Source of the DNA: Akkermansia sp.
GTDB taxonomy: Bacteria > Verrucomicrobiota > Verrucomicrobiia > Verrucomicrobiales > Akkermansiaceae
Direction of reading: 5' to 3'
NCBI GenBank assembly: GCA_017435365.1
Contig: JAFSFD010000044.1
Location: 1-33,126, forward strand
Length of the DNA: 33,126 nucleotides
The stretch's first letter is position 1; each line of letters begins with the position of its first letter. Positions 16,386 to 23,575 of this stretch are shown here, piece by piece. The position numbers and the translations under genes are program-made. The notes beneath the pieces were generated by a model. It worked only from the letters and a program-made list of their open reading frames with translations, made no database searches and was not told the DNA's origin.

Positions 16386-17576
16386 TCAGAACAGCAGGTG
16401 GGCCTGCACGCCGGTGGCGCTCACGGTGCTCACGTTGCGGTAGGCGGGGTCGATGTAGAGCTGGTAGAACGGAGCCAGGGAAAGGTAGCTGTTCACATTC
16501 ACACGGTAGGTGAGTTCCATTACCTTTTCATAGGCGTTCACCAGGCGGCAACCGGTCTTGTCGGCACCCTTGTACACACCGAAAGCGGCACCGAAGTAGT
16601 CATCCGGACGGCTGGGCATGACGCGCAGGGTGGTGCCCACCATGGCTTCCTTGCGGGCGCGCTGGTGCTCGCTGCTGGCGCAGGAGAGGCGGCCATAGAC
16701 CTTCACGCGGTCGTTGACGTTGTACTCCACGCCACCCATGATGCCCACAGAGTCGTGCTGCACGTCGTTGCCGTTGTTATCGGGGGTATCCTGGCTGCAG
16801 AAGAAGGAAGCCACGCGCCAGGTGCCCTGGCCCTCAGCAAAGTGGTGACCGTATTCCACCTGCACGGCGTAGCCGTCGGTGTTGTTCCAGTTAAGGGGAT
16901 TATCGCCCAGGCCCAGGCCGGTGCCGATGAAGGCGGCGGTCACGAAGTTGCTCTTGTCAATCTCGTGCTGCAGCACAGCACCGGGGGTGCCGTAGTACAT
17001 GGGGAGCACGGGGGATTTCTCGAAAGCGTCGTTCGCGAAGCGGGCGTGGTCGATGCGGTCGAAGTACATGCTCATCCAGATGGAGCCCACATTCAGGCAG
17101 GTGCGCTTGTTGTTGAAATACTGGCGCAGTGTGGCATTCAGGATGTAGAGACCGGCAGGACCCACGGAGTCGGTGTGCTGGCCGGTGCAGATGCCCATGC
17201 CGCCATCGTAGAAGCGGTCTTTCTCAGCGGAGTCGTGGTCCAGCCCCCAGGAGCCGGAAACAGCTAGGTTGAACCAGGTGCCGCCGTTCACGTCGTCCTT
17301 GATGATGCGCTGGTCGATGCGACCGTAGAGCAGGCCGAGGTTCACGGTGTCGTTGTAACCGGGGGCCTGGTGGTCAATGGCCCAGTGGCCGGCGAAGAGC
17401 TCCAGGATGAAACCGGTACCGGTTTTCTCGAAAAGCTGCTGCTTGTAGGCGGGGTCGCTGTTGCCGGGGATGAGCAGGCCGCCATCGTAGAACATGCGGT
17501 AGGAATCACAGGTTTCACCTGCCTGCACGGAGCCGGTCAGGGCCAGAAGGGAGAGGAAGAGGTTTTTAAGCTTCAT
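16386..17576 (-). CDS. Outer-membrane beta-barrel porin, OprB-like
   Basis: 396 residues with a clear signal peptide (MKLKNLFLSLLALTGSVQA, cleavage before GET) and a terminal aromatic residue (AHLLF), the usual mark of an outer-membrane barrel. Alternating Gly/aromatic strands run through it, with a late segment VNSYLSLAPFYQLYIDP that resembles the last strands of carbohydrate-selective porins of the OprB family. Such porins let sugars across the outer membrane. The assignment to OprB is from pattern only; another barrel family of similar size is possible. The start is fixed by the signal peptide and an upstream promoter. Confidence 0.68.
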   Translation of the reverse strand: MKLKNLFLSLLALTGSVQAGETCDSYRMFYDGGLLIPGNSDPAYKQQLFEKTGTGFILELFAGHWAIDHQAPGYNDTVNLGLLYGRIDQRIIKDDVNGGTWFNLAVSGSWGLDHDSAEKDRFYDGGMGICTGQHTDSVGPAGLYILNATLRQYFNNKRTCLNVGSIWMSMYFDRIDHARFANDAFEKSPVLPMYYGTPGAVLQHEIDKSNFVTAAFIGTGLGLGDNPLNWNNTDGYAVQVEYGHHFAEGQGTWRVASFFCSQDTPDNNGNDVQHDSVGIMGGVEYNVNDRVKVYGRLSCASSEHQRARKEAMVGTTLRVMPSRPDDYFGAAFGVYKGADKTGCRLVNAYEKVMELTYRVNVNSYLSLAPFYQLYIDPAYRNVSTVSATGVQAHLLF

Positions 17577-17600
17577 GTCTAAATGTTATTGAGGTCAGCG

Positions 17601-17629
17601 ACTTTAACACACTCCGGCATACATGGCAA
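17601..17629 (-). promoter_or_regulatory. Promoter of the porin gene
   Basis: On the minus strand, TTGCCA (17629-17624) and TAAAGT (17606-17601) have a 17-base spacer. The leader to the ATG at 17576 is about 17 bases without a Shine-Dalgarno sequence. Confidence 0.6.
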
Positions 17630-17664
17630 GCAAAACCGCTGCATAATTCATTTTTATAGCTATA

Positions 17665-17704
17665 AAAAGAGAAAAATCCCCGCAGAGCGTGGCTCTGCGG
17701 GGAT
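17665..17704 (-). terminator. Terminator of the 3D-domain gene
   Basis: A perfect 12-bp stem atccccgcagag (17676-17687) / 17693-17704 with a 5-base loop. On the minus strand it is followed by atttttctcttttt. Confidence 0.9.
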
Positions 17705-17726
17705 GAGGAAACTGTTAGTTGTGATT

Positions 17727-18359
17727 TCAGCGCTTGGCCGTGTTGCGGTGGCGGCTCTGCTCCTGCAGCGCGGCGTACATCTGGCGGCAGTGCTTGTACC
17801 CGCGGCGGTCGGAGAGCTTCTCCATGCTCAGGCGGGAGGAGCCCCACTCTATCACTTCAATCTCCACCACGCGGCGCCCCCACTGGCGCATCAGCGCTTT
17901 GCTGGGCTGGTAGATATCGATGGTGGCCGTGCCGACCAGGGCGCTGCCGTAGTCGTCTACCACATAGATATAGGGCTGCCCCTTAATCTTGAACTTGGTG
18001 CCCAGCGGGTACACGGACCAGTCTGCTGCGGCGCTGCGCACCCGGTCACCGTATTTCAGGTAGGTACCGATGGCGTTCTTCGGGCCGTAGCCCACGTGGT
18101 CACTCTCCGAGTGGGTGTAGGCCGTGGTGCGCACCACGCGGTTCAGCTGGCGCGGGTGATAGAAAGGGAAGGAGTGCTTGTCGCGCCCGAGATTGGGCAG
18201 GCGACGATCCGGCATGGCGGAGCGGCGGGGCGGTGCCGGCGAGACAAAGCCGCGGCTGGTGGCATCCGGGTTGTAGGCTGCCTGTGCCTCCGGCATTCCG
18301 ACCAGAGCCGCCAAAGTCAGAGCGGCCAGCGTGAGTGCCTTTTTGATGCTTTTTTTCAT
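17727..18359 (-). CDS. Secreted 3D-domain (MltA/RlpA-like barrel) protein
   Basis: 210 residues with a signal peptide (MKKSIKKALTLAALTLAALV..., cleavage after EAQA near residue 27) and a Pro/Arg-rich linker. A 3D domain follows: RTTAYTHSESD (78-88), AADWSVYPLGT (111-121), VVDDYG (133-138) and IDIY (147-150). The conserved aspartates are D113, D135/D136 and D148. The fold is a double-psi beta barrel found in lytic transglycosylases and cell-wall proteins, so it probably acts on or binds peptidoglycan outside the cytoplasm. The C-terminal part is basic. An upstream in-frame start at 18428 falls inside the promoter and is rejected in favour of the ATG at 18359 with the signal peptide. Confidence 0.85.
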   Translation of the reverse strand: MKKSIKKALTLAALTLAALVGMPEAQAAYNPDATSRGFVSPAPPRRSAMPDRRLPNLGRDKHSFPFYHPRQLNRVVRTTAYTHSESDHVGYGPKNAIGTYLKYGDRVRSAAADWSVYPLGTKFKIKGQPYIYVVDDYGSALVGTATIDIYQPSKALMRQWGRRVVEIEVIEWGSSRLSMEKLSDRRGYKHCRQMYAALQEQSRHRNTAKR

Positions 18360-18426
18360 GAAATTTGTATGGAAGGTGATACTTGACTCTGCGTGTTCGC
18401 CGAACGGGTGGGTGCGGCGTGGGGGC

Positions 18427-18456
18427 ATACTATCACACTAACGGGTGTTTTGGCAA
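18427..18456 (-). promoter_or_regulatory. Promoter of the 3D-domain gene
   Basis: On the minus strand, TTGCCA (18456-18451) and TAGTAT (18432-18427) have an 18-base spacer. The leader is about 60 bases. Confidence 0.55.
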
Positions 18457-18735
18457 GCGTTTTATGCGCCACGGCTGCGTGCTGATGTCAAGAAGTATCG
18501 AATTTTTATGCCTGTTTTTGATAAAAAGATGACGCAAATTGGGTATCACGCGTGCGCGCGCGAGCCTCTTCTAGCTTGTTTATTGTTGTTTTGATGCGGA
18601 TTTCGGGCGATTTGTTTAGGAAAAGTTAAATTTTACCCCGACATGTTTTCATGTCAGGTGCAAGTAAAAATGAATCGCGAAAAAAAGAGCGGAAAATTTG
18701 ATTAGGCTTTCCTGAATGTTCGCCCTTGCATCAAA
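18457..18735. other. Non-coding gap between the 3D-domain gene and pdxA
   Basis: AT-rich gap with no credible ORF. It holds an alternating purine-pyrimidine stretch (cgcgtgcgcgcgcg, about 18549-18562) and a perfect hairpin gacatg-tttt-catgtc at 18640-18655. The hairpin has no clear T run on either strand. I see no promoter or RNA gene that I can support. Confidence 0.5.
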
Positions 18736-19614
18736 TTATGCGCGGGCGCATGCGAGGGCGAGCCGGAACGCGCGAATGGTGCTGGCCGGGTTGGCGATGC
18801 CCTTGCCGGCGATGCCGAAGGCGGTGCCGTGGTCGGGGCTGGTGCGGAAGCGGGGCAGGCCGAGGGTGACATTCACGGCGTTGTCGAAATCGAGTAGTTT
18901 CAGAGGTATGAGCGCCTGGTCGTGGTAAGGGGCCAGGATGGCATCGAACGCCCCCAGGGCGGCATCGCGGTACACGCAGTCGGGCACGCAGGGGCCGGTG
19001 AATTGAACCCAGGGCAGGGCGGCCTGCAACTGCTGCACGGCAGGGGCGATGATGCGCCGTTCTTCATCACCGAAGGCGCCGTTTTCCCCATTGTGTGGAT
19101 TGAGCCCGGCCAGGGCTATGCGGGGATTCTGCTTTCCGCTGCGGCACACAAAGTCGGCCAGCAGGGTGCCGATGCGGACGAGCTCCGCCGTGGTGAGCAG
19201 TCGGGGTACATCTGCCAGGGCGGTGTGAATAGTGCCCAGTGCCACTGTGAGCCGCTGCCCGGTGAGGCACATGGCAAAGTTGCTCACCCCCAGGCGGTCG
19301 GCAAAGAACTCGGTCTGCCCGGGGAAGTGGAACCCCACGCTGTGCAGCCCCTCCTTGCAGACGGGGGCGGTGACCACGGCATCGATGCTGCCTTCGCGCA
19401 GGGCGGTGGCGGCGGCCTCCAGCTGCTCGAAAGCGGCGCGCGCCGTGGCTGTGGTCGGGCAGCCCGGGGTAGCCTGGATGGCCGGGCCCATGGGGCGGAA
19501 CTCGGCATCCTCACCGGCCAGGGCTGCCAGGGCTGCCTGCATGATTTCCGGGCCTATGCCGGCCTGGTCTCCCAGGGTGTAGCCTATAACCGGTCTCTGC
19601 AAGGCGGAGCTCAT
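18736..19614 (-). CDS. pdxA: 4-hydroxythreonine-4-phosphate dehydrogenase
   Basis: 292 residues; PdxA oxidises 4-phosphohydroxy-L-threonine in pyridoxal 5'-phosphate synthesis (DXP-dependent route). Family motifs seen: GDQAGIGPE (15-23), TAPVCK (82-87), LNPHNGE (171-177), YHDQALIPLK (230-239) and RTSPDHGTAFGIAGKG (257-272). Metal-ligand histidines align as H130, H174 and H231. It is shorter than E. coli PdxA (329), with the loss around residues 40-60. The family GHTE motif reads GQTE here, replacing a substrate-contacting His by Q100. It lies 14 bases after a small membrane-anchored protein gene and is probably cotranscribed with it; no Shine-Dalgarno is visible before its ATG. Confidence 0.93.
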   Translation of the reverse strand: MSSALQRPVIGYTLGDQAGIGPEIMQAALAALAGEDAEFRPMGPAIQATPGCPTTATARAAFEQLEAAATALREGSIDAVVTAPVCKEGLHSVGFHFPGQTEFFADRLGVSNFAMCLTGQRLTVALGTIHTALADVPRLLTTAELVRIGTLLADFVCRSGKQNPRIALAGLNPHNGENGAFGDEERRIIAPAVQQLQAALPWVQFTGPCVPDCVYRDAALGAFDAILAPYHDQALIPLKLLDFDNAVNVTLGLPRFRTSPDHGTAFGIAGKGIANPASTIRAFRLALACARA

Positions 19615-19628
19615 GGCGCAATGTTCAA

Positions 19629-19901
19629 TCAGACCTCCTCGGCCACATCATCATCGACCAGCCCGGGCACAGCACCGGCAGGGGCCGGGGTGTCCTTTGC
19701 CGCCTTAGCCGGAGCCGGGGTGACCGGTTTTTCCGCTTCCTTTATCTGCGGGCGGTAGGAGCGGGCGGTGTTGATGTACTGCGCGTTCGTATCGCGCTGC
19801 TCAAACTGCAGCTCTGAATTGACCGATGTGTGGTAAACCGCCGTAATCACCAGCGCGAGGATTACGGGAACCAACAACAGACTGCCCAGACACGTTTTCA
19901 T
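19629..19901 (-). CDS. Small membrane-anchored protein, function unknown
   Basis: 90 residues: MKTCLG, then one transmembrane or signal-anchor segment (about 6-24), then a polar, Ala/Pro/Lys-rich tail ending in an acidic cluster (DDDVAEEV). No domain is recognised. It is the first gene of a likely two-gene unit with pdxA. The start is supported by a promoter whose -10 box ends 12 bases before the ATG. Confidence 0.7.
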   Translation of the reverse strand: MKTCLGSLLLVPVILALVITAVYHTSVNSELQFEQRDTNAQYINTARSYRPQIKEAEKPVTPAPAKAAKDTPAPAGAVPGLVDDDVAEEV

Positions 19902-19913
19902 ATTGCTGCGCCT

Positions 19914-19942
19914 ATTCTACCCACTGAGGGGGCGAAATGCAA
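19914..19942 (-). promoter_or_regulatory. Promoter of the small protein-pdxA unit
   Basis: On the minus strand, TTGCAT (19942-19937) and TAGAAT (19919-19914) have a 17-base spacer. The predicted leader is about 6 bases. Confidence 0.7.
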
Positions 19943-19972
19943 GCTCCAAAAGTCTCCCTCTGCTCGATAAAT

Positions 19973-20050
19973 GATGTTTGTCGTTGTCGGGGCACGGGAC
20001 TTCAGTCCCGAAATAACGGTGCTTCCAATCGGGACTGAAGTCCCCTGCCG
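19973..20050 (+). repeat. REP-like palindromic element, copy B
   Basis: gatgtttgtcgttgtcgg, then two inverted copies of cgggacttcagtcccg separated by aaataacggtgcttccaat. The left end is identical to copy C; the right end stops early at tcccctgccg. It sits between divergent genes. Confidence 0.85.
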
Positions 20051-20116
20051 CAGGCCTCGGATAAGGCTGCCACCAAGGTGGCTCCTGAAAAATAATGCAA
20101 TTCACCGGATTATCGG

Positions 20117-20160
20117 GCACATCGGATATCACTGTTCGTTTCCGATGTGCTCTTTTTTTG
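20117..20160 (+). terminator. Orphan terminator upstream of rpoA
   Basis: A 10-bp perfect stem gcacatcgga / tccgatgtgc (20117-20126 with 20141-20150), then tcttttttt. It reads as a plus-strand intrinsic terminator, yet no plus-strand gene precedes it (the neighbour at 19901 runs the other way). It may end a small RNA or an upstream-initiated transcript. Confidence 0.75.
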
Positions 20161-20222
20161 TCTTCAAAAGCTCCGATATCAGGACGAAATGGAACAAAAG
20201 TTGTCATTTTGGCAGAAAAGGC

Positions 20223-20251
20223 TTGCTAAGTGAGTCGATTGGCTGTATCCT
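20223..20251 (+). promoter_or_regulatory. Promoter of rpoA-rplQ
   Basis: TTGCTA at 20223-20228 and TATCCT at 20246-20251 have a 17-base spacer. The leader is about 96 bases and contains the repeated 9-mer ccgcaagga at 20299-20307 and 20316-20324. The aggaggg at 20321-20327 lies too far (26 bases) from the ATG to be a normal Shine-Dalgarno sequence. Confidence 0.65.
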
Positions 20252-20353
20252 TTGCGCCGCGCGGGTTTATTAAAAATCCGGTCGTTGGTCCTCCCTTTCC
20301 GCAAGGAAGCAGAGCCCGCAAGGAGGGAAACCCGGCCACAAAAACACACTAAT

Positions 20354-21481
20354 ATGTCTGACGAAATTATTCAGGAGCAGGGGCCCATCAAGCTGGCCCA
20401 TTTCGAGATTCCGAACACGCTGAAGCGCATTGCTGACCCGGAGGATCCCAACCACGTGACCTTCATTGCCGAGCCTATCGAGACCGGCTTCGGTCACACC
20501 CTCGGCAACTCCCTGCGCCGCGTGCTGCTCAGCTCCCTGGAGGGTGCTGCCATCACCAGCGTACGTATTGCCGGTGCCCAGCACGAGTTCACCTCACTGC
20601 CCGGCGTGGTGGAGGACGTGACCGAAATCATCCTCAACCTCAAGAAGGTCAAGTTCAAGCACTTCGGCAAGGAACCCCGCACCCTTTCCCTTCGCGTGAC
20701 GAAGCAGGGCGTGGTGACCGCCGGCGATATCCAGGACGACCACATCTACTCCGTGGTGAATAAGGACCAGGTTATCTGCCACCTTGACCAGAGCACCATC
20801 TTCGATTGCGATTTTGAGGTGAATGTGGGCCGTGGTTTCCACACTGCCGACGACAACAACGATAAGGACCGCCCCATCGGCGTGATTCCGATTGACTCCA
20901 TCTTCTCCCCGGTGACCCGTGTGAAGTACGCTGTGGACAACGCCCGTGTGGGCCAGATGACCGAGTTCGACAAGCTCGTGCTCGATATCTGGACGGACGG
21001 CCGCGTGAGCCCCGCAGATGCCATGCTGCAGGCCGCCAGCATCATGCGCCACCACCTGGACGTGTTCGTGGACGCCGACAGCCGCCGCGTTGAGTTCGAC
21101 AAGGCCAACGGTGGCGAGCAGGACGCTAACACCGCCCAGCTCCGCAAGCTCCTCAACATGAGCGTGAACGAAATCGAACTCTCTGTCCGCGCCGCCAACT
21201 GCCTGAACAACGCCAACATCACCACCGTTGGTCAGCTGGCCATGAAGACCGAGAGCGAAATGCTCAAGTACCGCAACTTCGGTAAGAAGTCCCTCAACGA
21301 GATTAAGGACAAGCTCGTGCAGCACGGTCTGTCCCTGGGTATGCAGTTCGATGCCAAGCTCCTCGCTTCCCCCGCTCCGGCTTCCCGCCTGCGCGACAAT
21401 GGCGATGAAACCCGCGGCACCGACCTTCAGGCCCTCATCTCCCAGAACATCGATTCCTTCGAGGACGATGATGATGAGTAA
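20354..21481 (+). CDS. rpoA: RNA polymerase alpha subunit
   Basis: 375 residues (usual 310-340). The N-terminal dimerisation domain shows GHTLGNSLRRVLLSSLEGAA (complete family signature) and contacts beta and beta-prime. The C-terminal domain, from about residue 270, has the helix-hairpin-helix promoter-UP/activator-binding segment ANITTVGQLA...RNFGKKSLNEIKDKL. A polar tail ends in an acidic DDDDE. The start at 20354 (MSDEIIQEQ) is preferred: the frame is open from 20252 but that upstream part overlaps the leader. It is followed by rplQ after 52 bases, the standard alpha-L17 pair, but the ribosomal genes rpsM-rpsK-rpsD that usually precede it are absent; instead it has its own promoter. Confidence 0.97.
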   Translation: MSDEIIQEQGPIKLAHFEIPNTLKRIADPEDPNHVTFIAEPIETGFGHTLGNSLRRVLLSSLEGAAITSVRIAGAQHEFTSLPGVVEDVTEIILNLKKVKFKHFGKEPRTLSLRVTKQGVVTAGDIQDDHIYSVVNKDQVICHLDQSTIFDCDFEVNVGRGFHTADDNNDKDRPIGVIPIDSIFSPVTRVKYAVDNARVGQMTEFDKLVLDIWTDGRVSPADAMLQAASIMRHHLDVFVDADSRRVEFDKANGGEQDANTAQLRKLLNMSVNEIELSVRAANCLNNANITTVGQLAMKTESEMLKYRNFGKKSLNEIKDKLVQHGLSLGMQFDAKLLASPAPASRLRDNGDETRGTDLQALISQNIDSFEDDDDE

Positions 21482-21533
21482 AGATTCCAAATAACAATAC
21501 ATATTAACCCACTAAACACACCATAAAAAGACT

Positions 21534-21956
21534 ATGAGACACGGCGTCAAGAAAGCCAAGCTTCAGCGTACTGCTTCCCATCGCAAGGCCCTGCTTGCCA
21601 ACCAGGCTTGCAGCCTTATCAGCCACGGCCGCATCACCACCACCCTGGCCAAGGCCAAGGCCCTGCGCCCCTATGTGGAGAAGCTCATCACCCTTGGTAA
21701 GAACGGTTCCCTGCATGCCCGCCGCCAGGCCCTCGCTACGCTGCCCCAGCCCAAGGTTGTGGCCAAGCTCTTCAGCGTGGTGGCCGAGGCTACCAAGGAC
21801 CGCCAGGGTGGCTACACCCGCATCGTGAAGCTCGGCCAGCGCATGACCGACAGCGCCCCCATGGCTCTGATCGAAATCATCGACCTGCCCCAGCTCACCG
21901 CTCCGGTGGCTCCCGCCACCACCACTGCTACTGGTTCCACCTCCGAGGAGGCCTGA
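21534..21956 (+). CDS. rplQ: 50S ribosomal protein L17 (bL17)
   Basis: 140 residues. The family start MRHGVKKAKLQRTASHRKAL and the ITTTLAKAKALRPYVEKLIT segment are unmistakable. A short C-terminal Pro/Ala/Thr tail (about 121-140) extends beyond the E. coli length (127). It is a large-subunit protein near the exit tunnel. It lies in an operon with rpoA and is followed by a terminator at 21993. No Shine-Dalgarno is obvious before the ATG. Confidence 0.97.
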   Translation: MRHGVKKAKLQRTASHRKALLANQACSLISHGRITTTLAKAKALRPYVEKLITLGKNGSLHARRQALATLPQPKVVAKLFSVVAEATKDRQGGYTRIVKLGQRMTDSAPMALIEIIDLPQLTAPVAPATTTATGSTSEEA

Positions 21957-21992
21957 GCCGATAGCCCGAGCGTATAGCTTACATTGAAATAA

Positions 21993-22030
21993 CCGCCGCA
22001 GTTGCCATAGCAGCTGCGGCGGATTTCTTT
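21993..22030 (+). terminator. Terminator of rpoA-rplQ
   Basis: Stem ccgccgcag (21993-22001) / ctgcggcgg (22014-22022) followed by atttcttt. Confidence 0.8.
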
Positions 22031-22092
22031 GTCGGGTGAGTGCAAAACATCCCACACACGCCCCAATGTTTGAGTCCAGAGCCTGATAAGTT

Positions 22093-22206
22093 GATGTTTG
22101 TCGTTGTCGGGGCACGGGACTTTAGTCCCGAAATAACGGTGCTTCCAATCGGGACTGAAGTCCCGTGCTCCGACAGAGGTCCCCCACAAACTCCCTTTAT
22201 CGGGCT
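22093..22206 (+). repeat. REP-like palindromic element, copy C (full length)
   Basis: A full unit of about 114 bases, from gatgtttgtcgttgtcgg through two inverted cgggact...agtcccg palindromes and cgacagaggtcccccacaaactcc to tttatcgggct. It is nearly identical to the reverse complement of copy E. Confidence 0.88.
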
Positions 22207-22301
22207 ATGGGGGGCTTGCTTCCAAATGTTGCTGATATTTCTATTGCTTACCAAATCTTTGGGACACGTGTGAAAATATCCGGCCTTGTTCCGCTTTCTT
22301 C

Positions 22302-22330
22302 TTGAATTTGATATGTGAGCATATTAGAAT
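22302..22330 (+). promoter_or_regulatory. Promoter of the Sel1/ankyrin gene, leaderless
   Basis: TTGAAT at 22302-22307 and TAGAAT at 22325-22330 have a 17-base spacer. The ATG at 22337 begins after 6 bases, so the transcript should start at or next to the A of ATG. Confidence 0.75.
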
Positions 22331-22336
22331 GTCCGC

Positions 22337-23488
22337 ATGAAATACATACTTGTGTTGTCTCTCGCATTGGCATCGCTGGTTTCTGCTCTTACGCCGGATG
22401 AATTCAAGACCTTGTATGAACGCCGTGATAAGGATGCTGAGGCCTGCTATGCCCTGCACAAGGCATATCTGGAGGGAGATGGTGTAGAGAAAAACGCAGC
22501 GCAGTCTCACAAATGGTTGCTGGGCGCTTATGAGCTCGGCATGACCGGGGTGCGCGGCGAGCTGGGCGCGCACCCCCTTCGCAAGAAGATGAAGCTCAAT
22601 ACCAAGGTAAAACATGCGAAGGTGCCGGATAAAGTGGCTCAGGAGAAGGGGTTGGAGCTGCTGAATGTGTTGCAGGATTCCATGAAGCATGTTTCTGCCA
22701 TGGTCGGGGTGCAGGAAGCGGCCCCGGCTGATGTGGTGAAAGAAGTGCGCCGCCTGCTCAATGCCGGAGCCGATCCGAATGTCTATGCCCGACGCCCGGG
22801 CATGCAGCGGTGGACTCCTCTCGCTTGTGCTGCATCCTTTTTTGATTTGAAATTGATTAAGCTGCTCATTGATGCCGGTGCCGACCCTGCGGCATATGGC
22901 TTCCATGCGTTTATGGGCATGGCCCAAAAAGATGGCTCTTCCTATATGCGCCGAAATGAAAAAGCATACATGGAGCAGGGCCGGCAGATGGATGCCGCCA
23001 TGGAATTAATGGCGCGTCACTGTAATCTCAGTGGCTATACTTGCGATGGCTGGTCTCCCTTGTATTACGCTGTCAACAATAATGCGGTGAATATGGCCCG
23101 CATTTTCCTGAAGAACGGCGCAGAGGTTAACGCGCCGCAGAAAGCACTGGAAATCTCCGGCCCGGTCGATACCAAGGCCTATTACTATCAGACCGGCTTG
23201 GTCGGCTCTGAGGACTATCCCCTTAATTGCGCTGTGCGTCATGATAATCTGCCCATGGTGCGGCTGCTGCTGGAGCACGGTGCCAATCCTGCTCTCTCCA
23301 ATAATGAGGGAGAAGACGCCCTCAAGGCTCTTGATGCCACCTTGCAGTGGAAGAAGAAGGCTGGTGCGGAGCTCAGTGGCAATGAAACTGAAATCCGCCG
23401 CTTGCTTCGTCACGCCCCTGCTGCGGCTCCTTCTGCCCCCGATAAACCCGCCGGTAAAGCAAAAAAGAAGAAGAAAAGAAAAGCTTAA
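22337..23488 (+). CDS. Secreted Sel1-repeat/ankyrin-repeat protein
   Basis: 383 residues with a signal peptide (MKYILVLSLALASLVSA). A Sel1-type repeat spans about 32-70 (ACYALHKAYLEGDGVEKNAA). Several ankyrin repeats follow: EVRRLLNAGADPN, WTPLACAASFFDLKLIKLL, WSPLYYAVNNNAVNMARIFL and YPLNCAVRHDNLPMVRLLLE. The tail is Ala/Pro-rich and then strongly basic (KAKKKKKRKA). Both repeat types bind proteins, so the role is probably scaffold-like in the periplasm or outside the cell; no catalytic part is seen. It appears monocistronic, with its own promoter. The start is fixed by the signal peptide and the adjacent -10 box. Confidence 0.85.
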   Translation: MKYILVLSLALASLVSALTPDEFKTLYERRDKDAEACYALHKAYLEGDGVEKNAAQSHKWLLGAYELGMTGVRGELGAHPLRKKMKLNTKVKHAKVPDKVAQEKGLELLNVLQDSMKHVSAMVGVQEAAPADVVKEVRRLLNAGADPNVYARRPGMQRWTPLACAASFFDLKLIKLLIDAGADPAAYGFHAFMGMAQKDGSSYMRRNEKAYMEQGRQMDAAMELMARHCNLSGYTCDGWSPLYYAVNNNAVNMARIFLKNGAEVNAPQKALEISGPVDTKAYYYQTGLVGSEDYPLNCAVRHDNLPMVRLLLEHGANPALSNNEGEDALKALDATLQWKKKAGAELSGNETEIRRLLRHAPAAAPSAPDKPAGKAKKKKKRKA

Positions 23489-23540
23489 CCCCATTATTTT
23501 CAGCTTTTTCATTATTTTGTAAGGAATTCTTAAATAATGC

Positions 23541-23569
23541 TTGACTAAACACCGAATTTCTGGTATTTA
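23541..23569 (+). promoter_or_regulatory. Promoter of fmt, leaderless
   Basis: TTGACT at 23541-23546 and TATTTA at 23564-23569 have a 17-base spacer. The ATG at 23576 follows after 6 bases. Confidence 0.7.
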
Positions 23570-23575
23570 GACGCC

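Noticed and set aside
19917..20273. Small ORFs containing VVGARDFSPE or FGTEVPCPDND
   Set aside because: These are translations of the REP-like element, which recur wherever a copy lies (also at 21812-22273 and 29040-29294).
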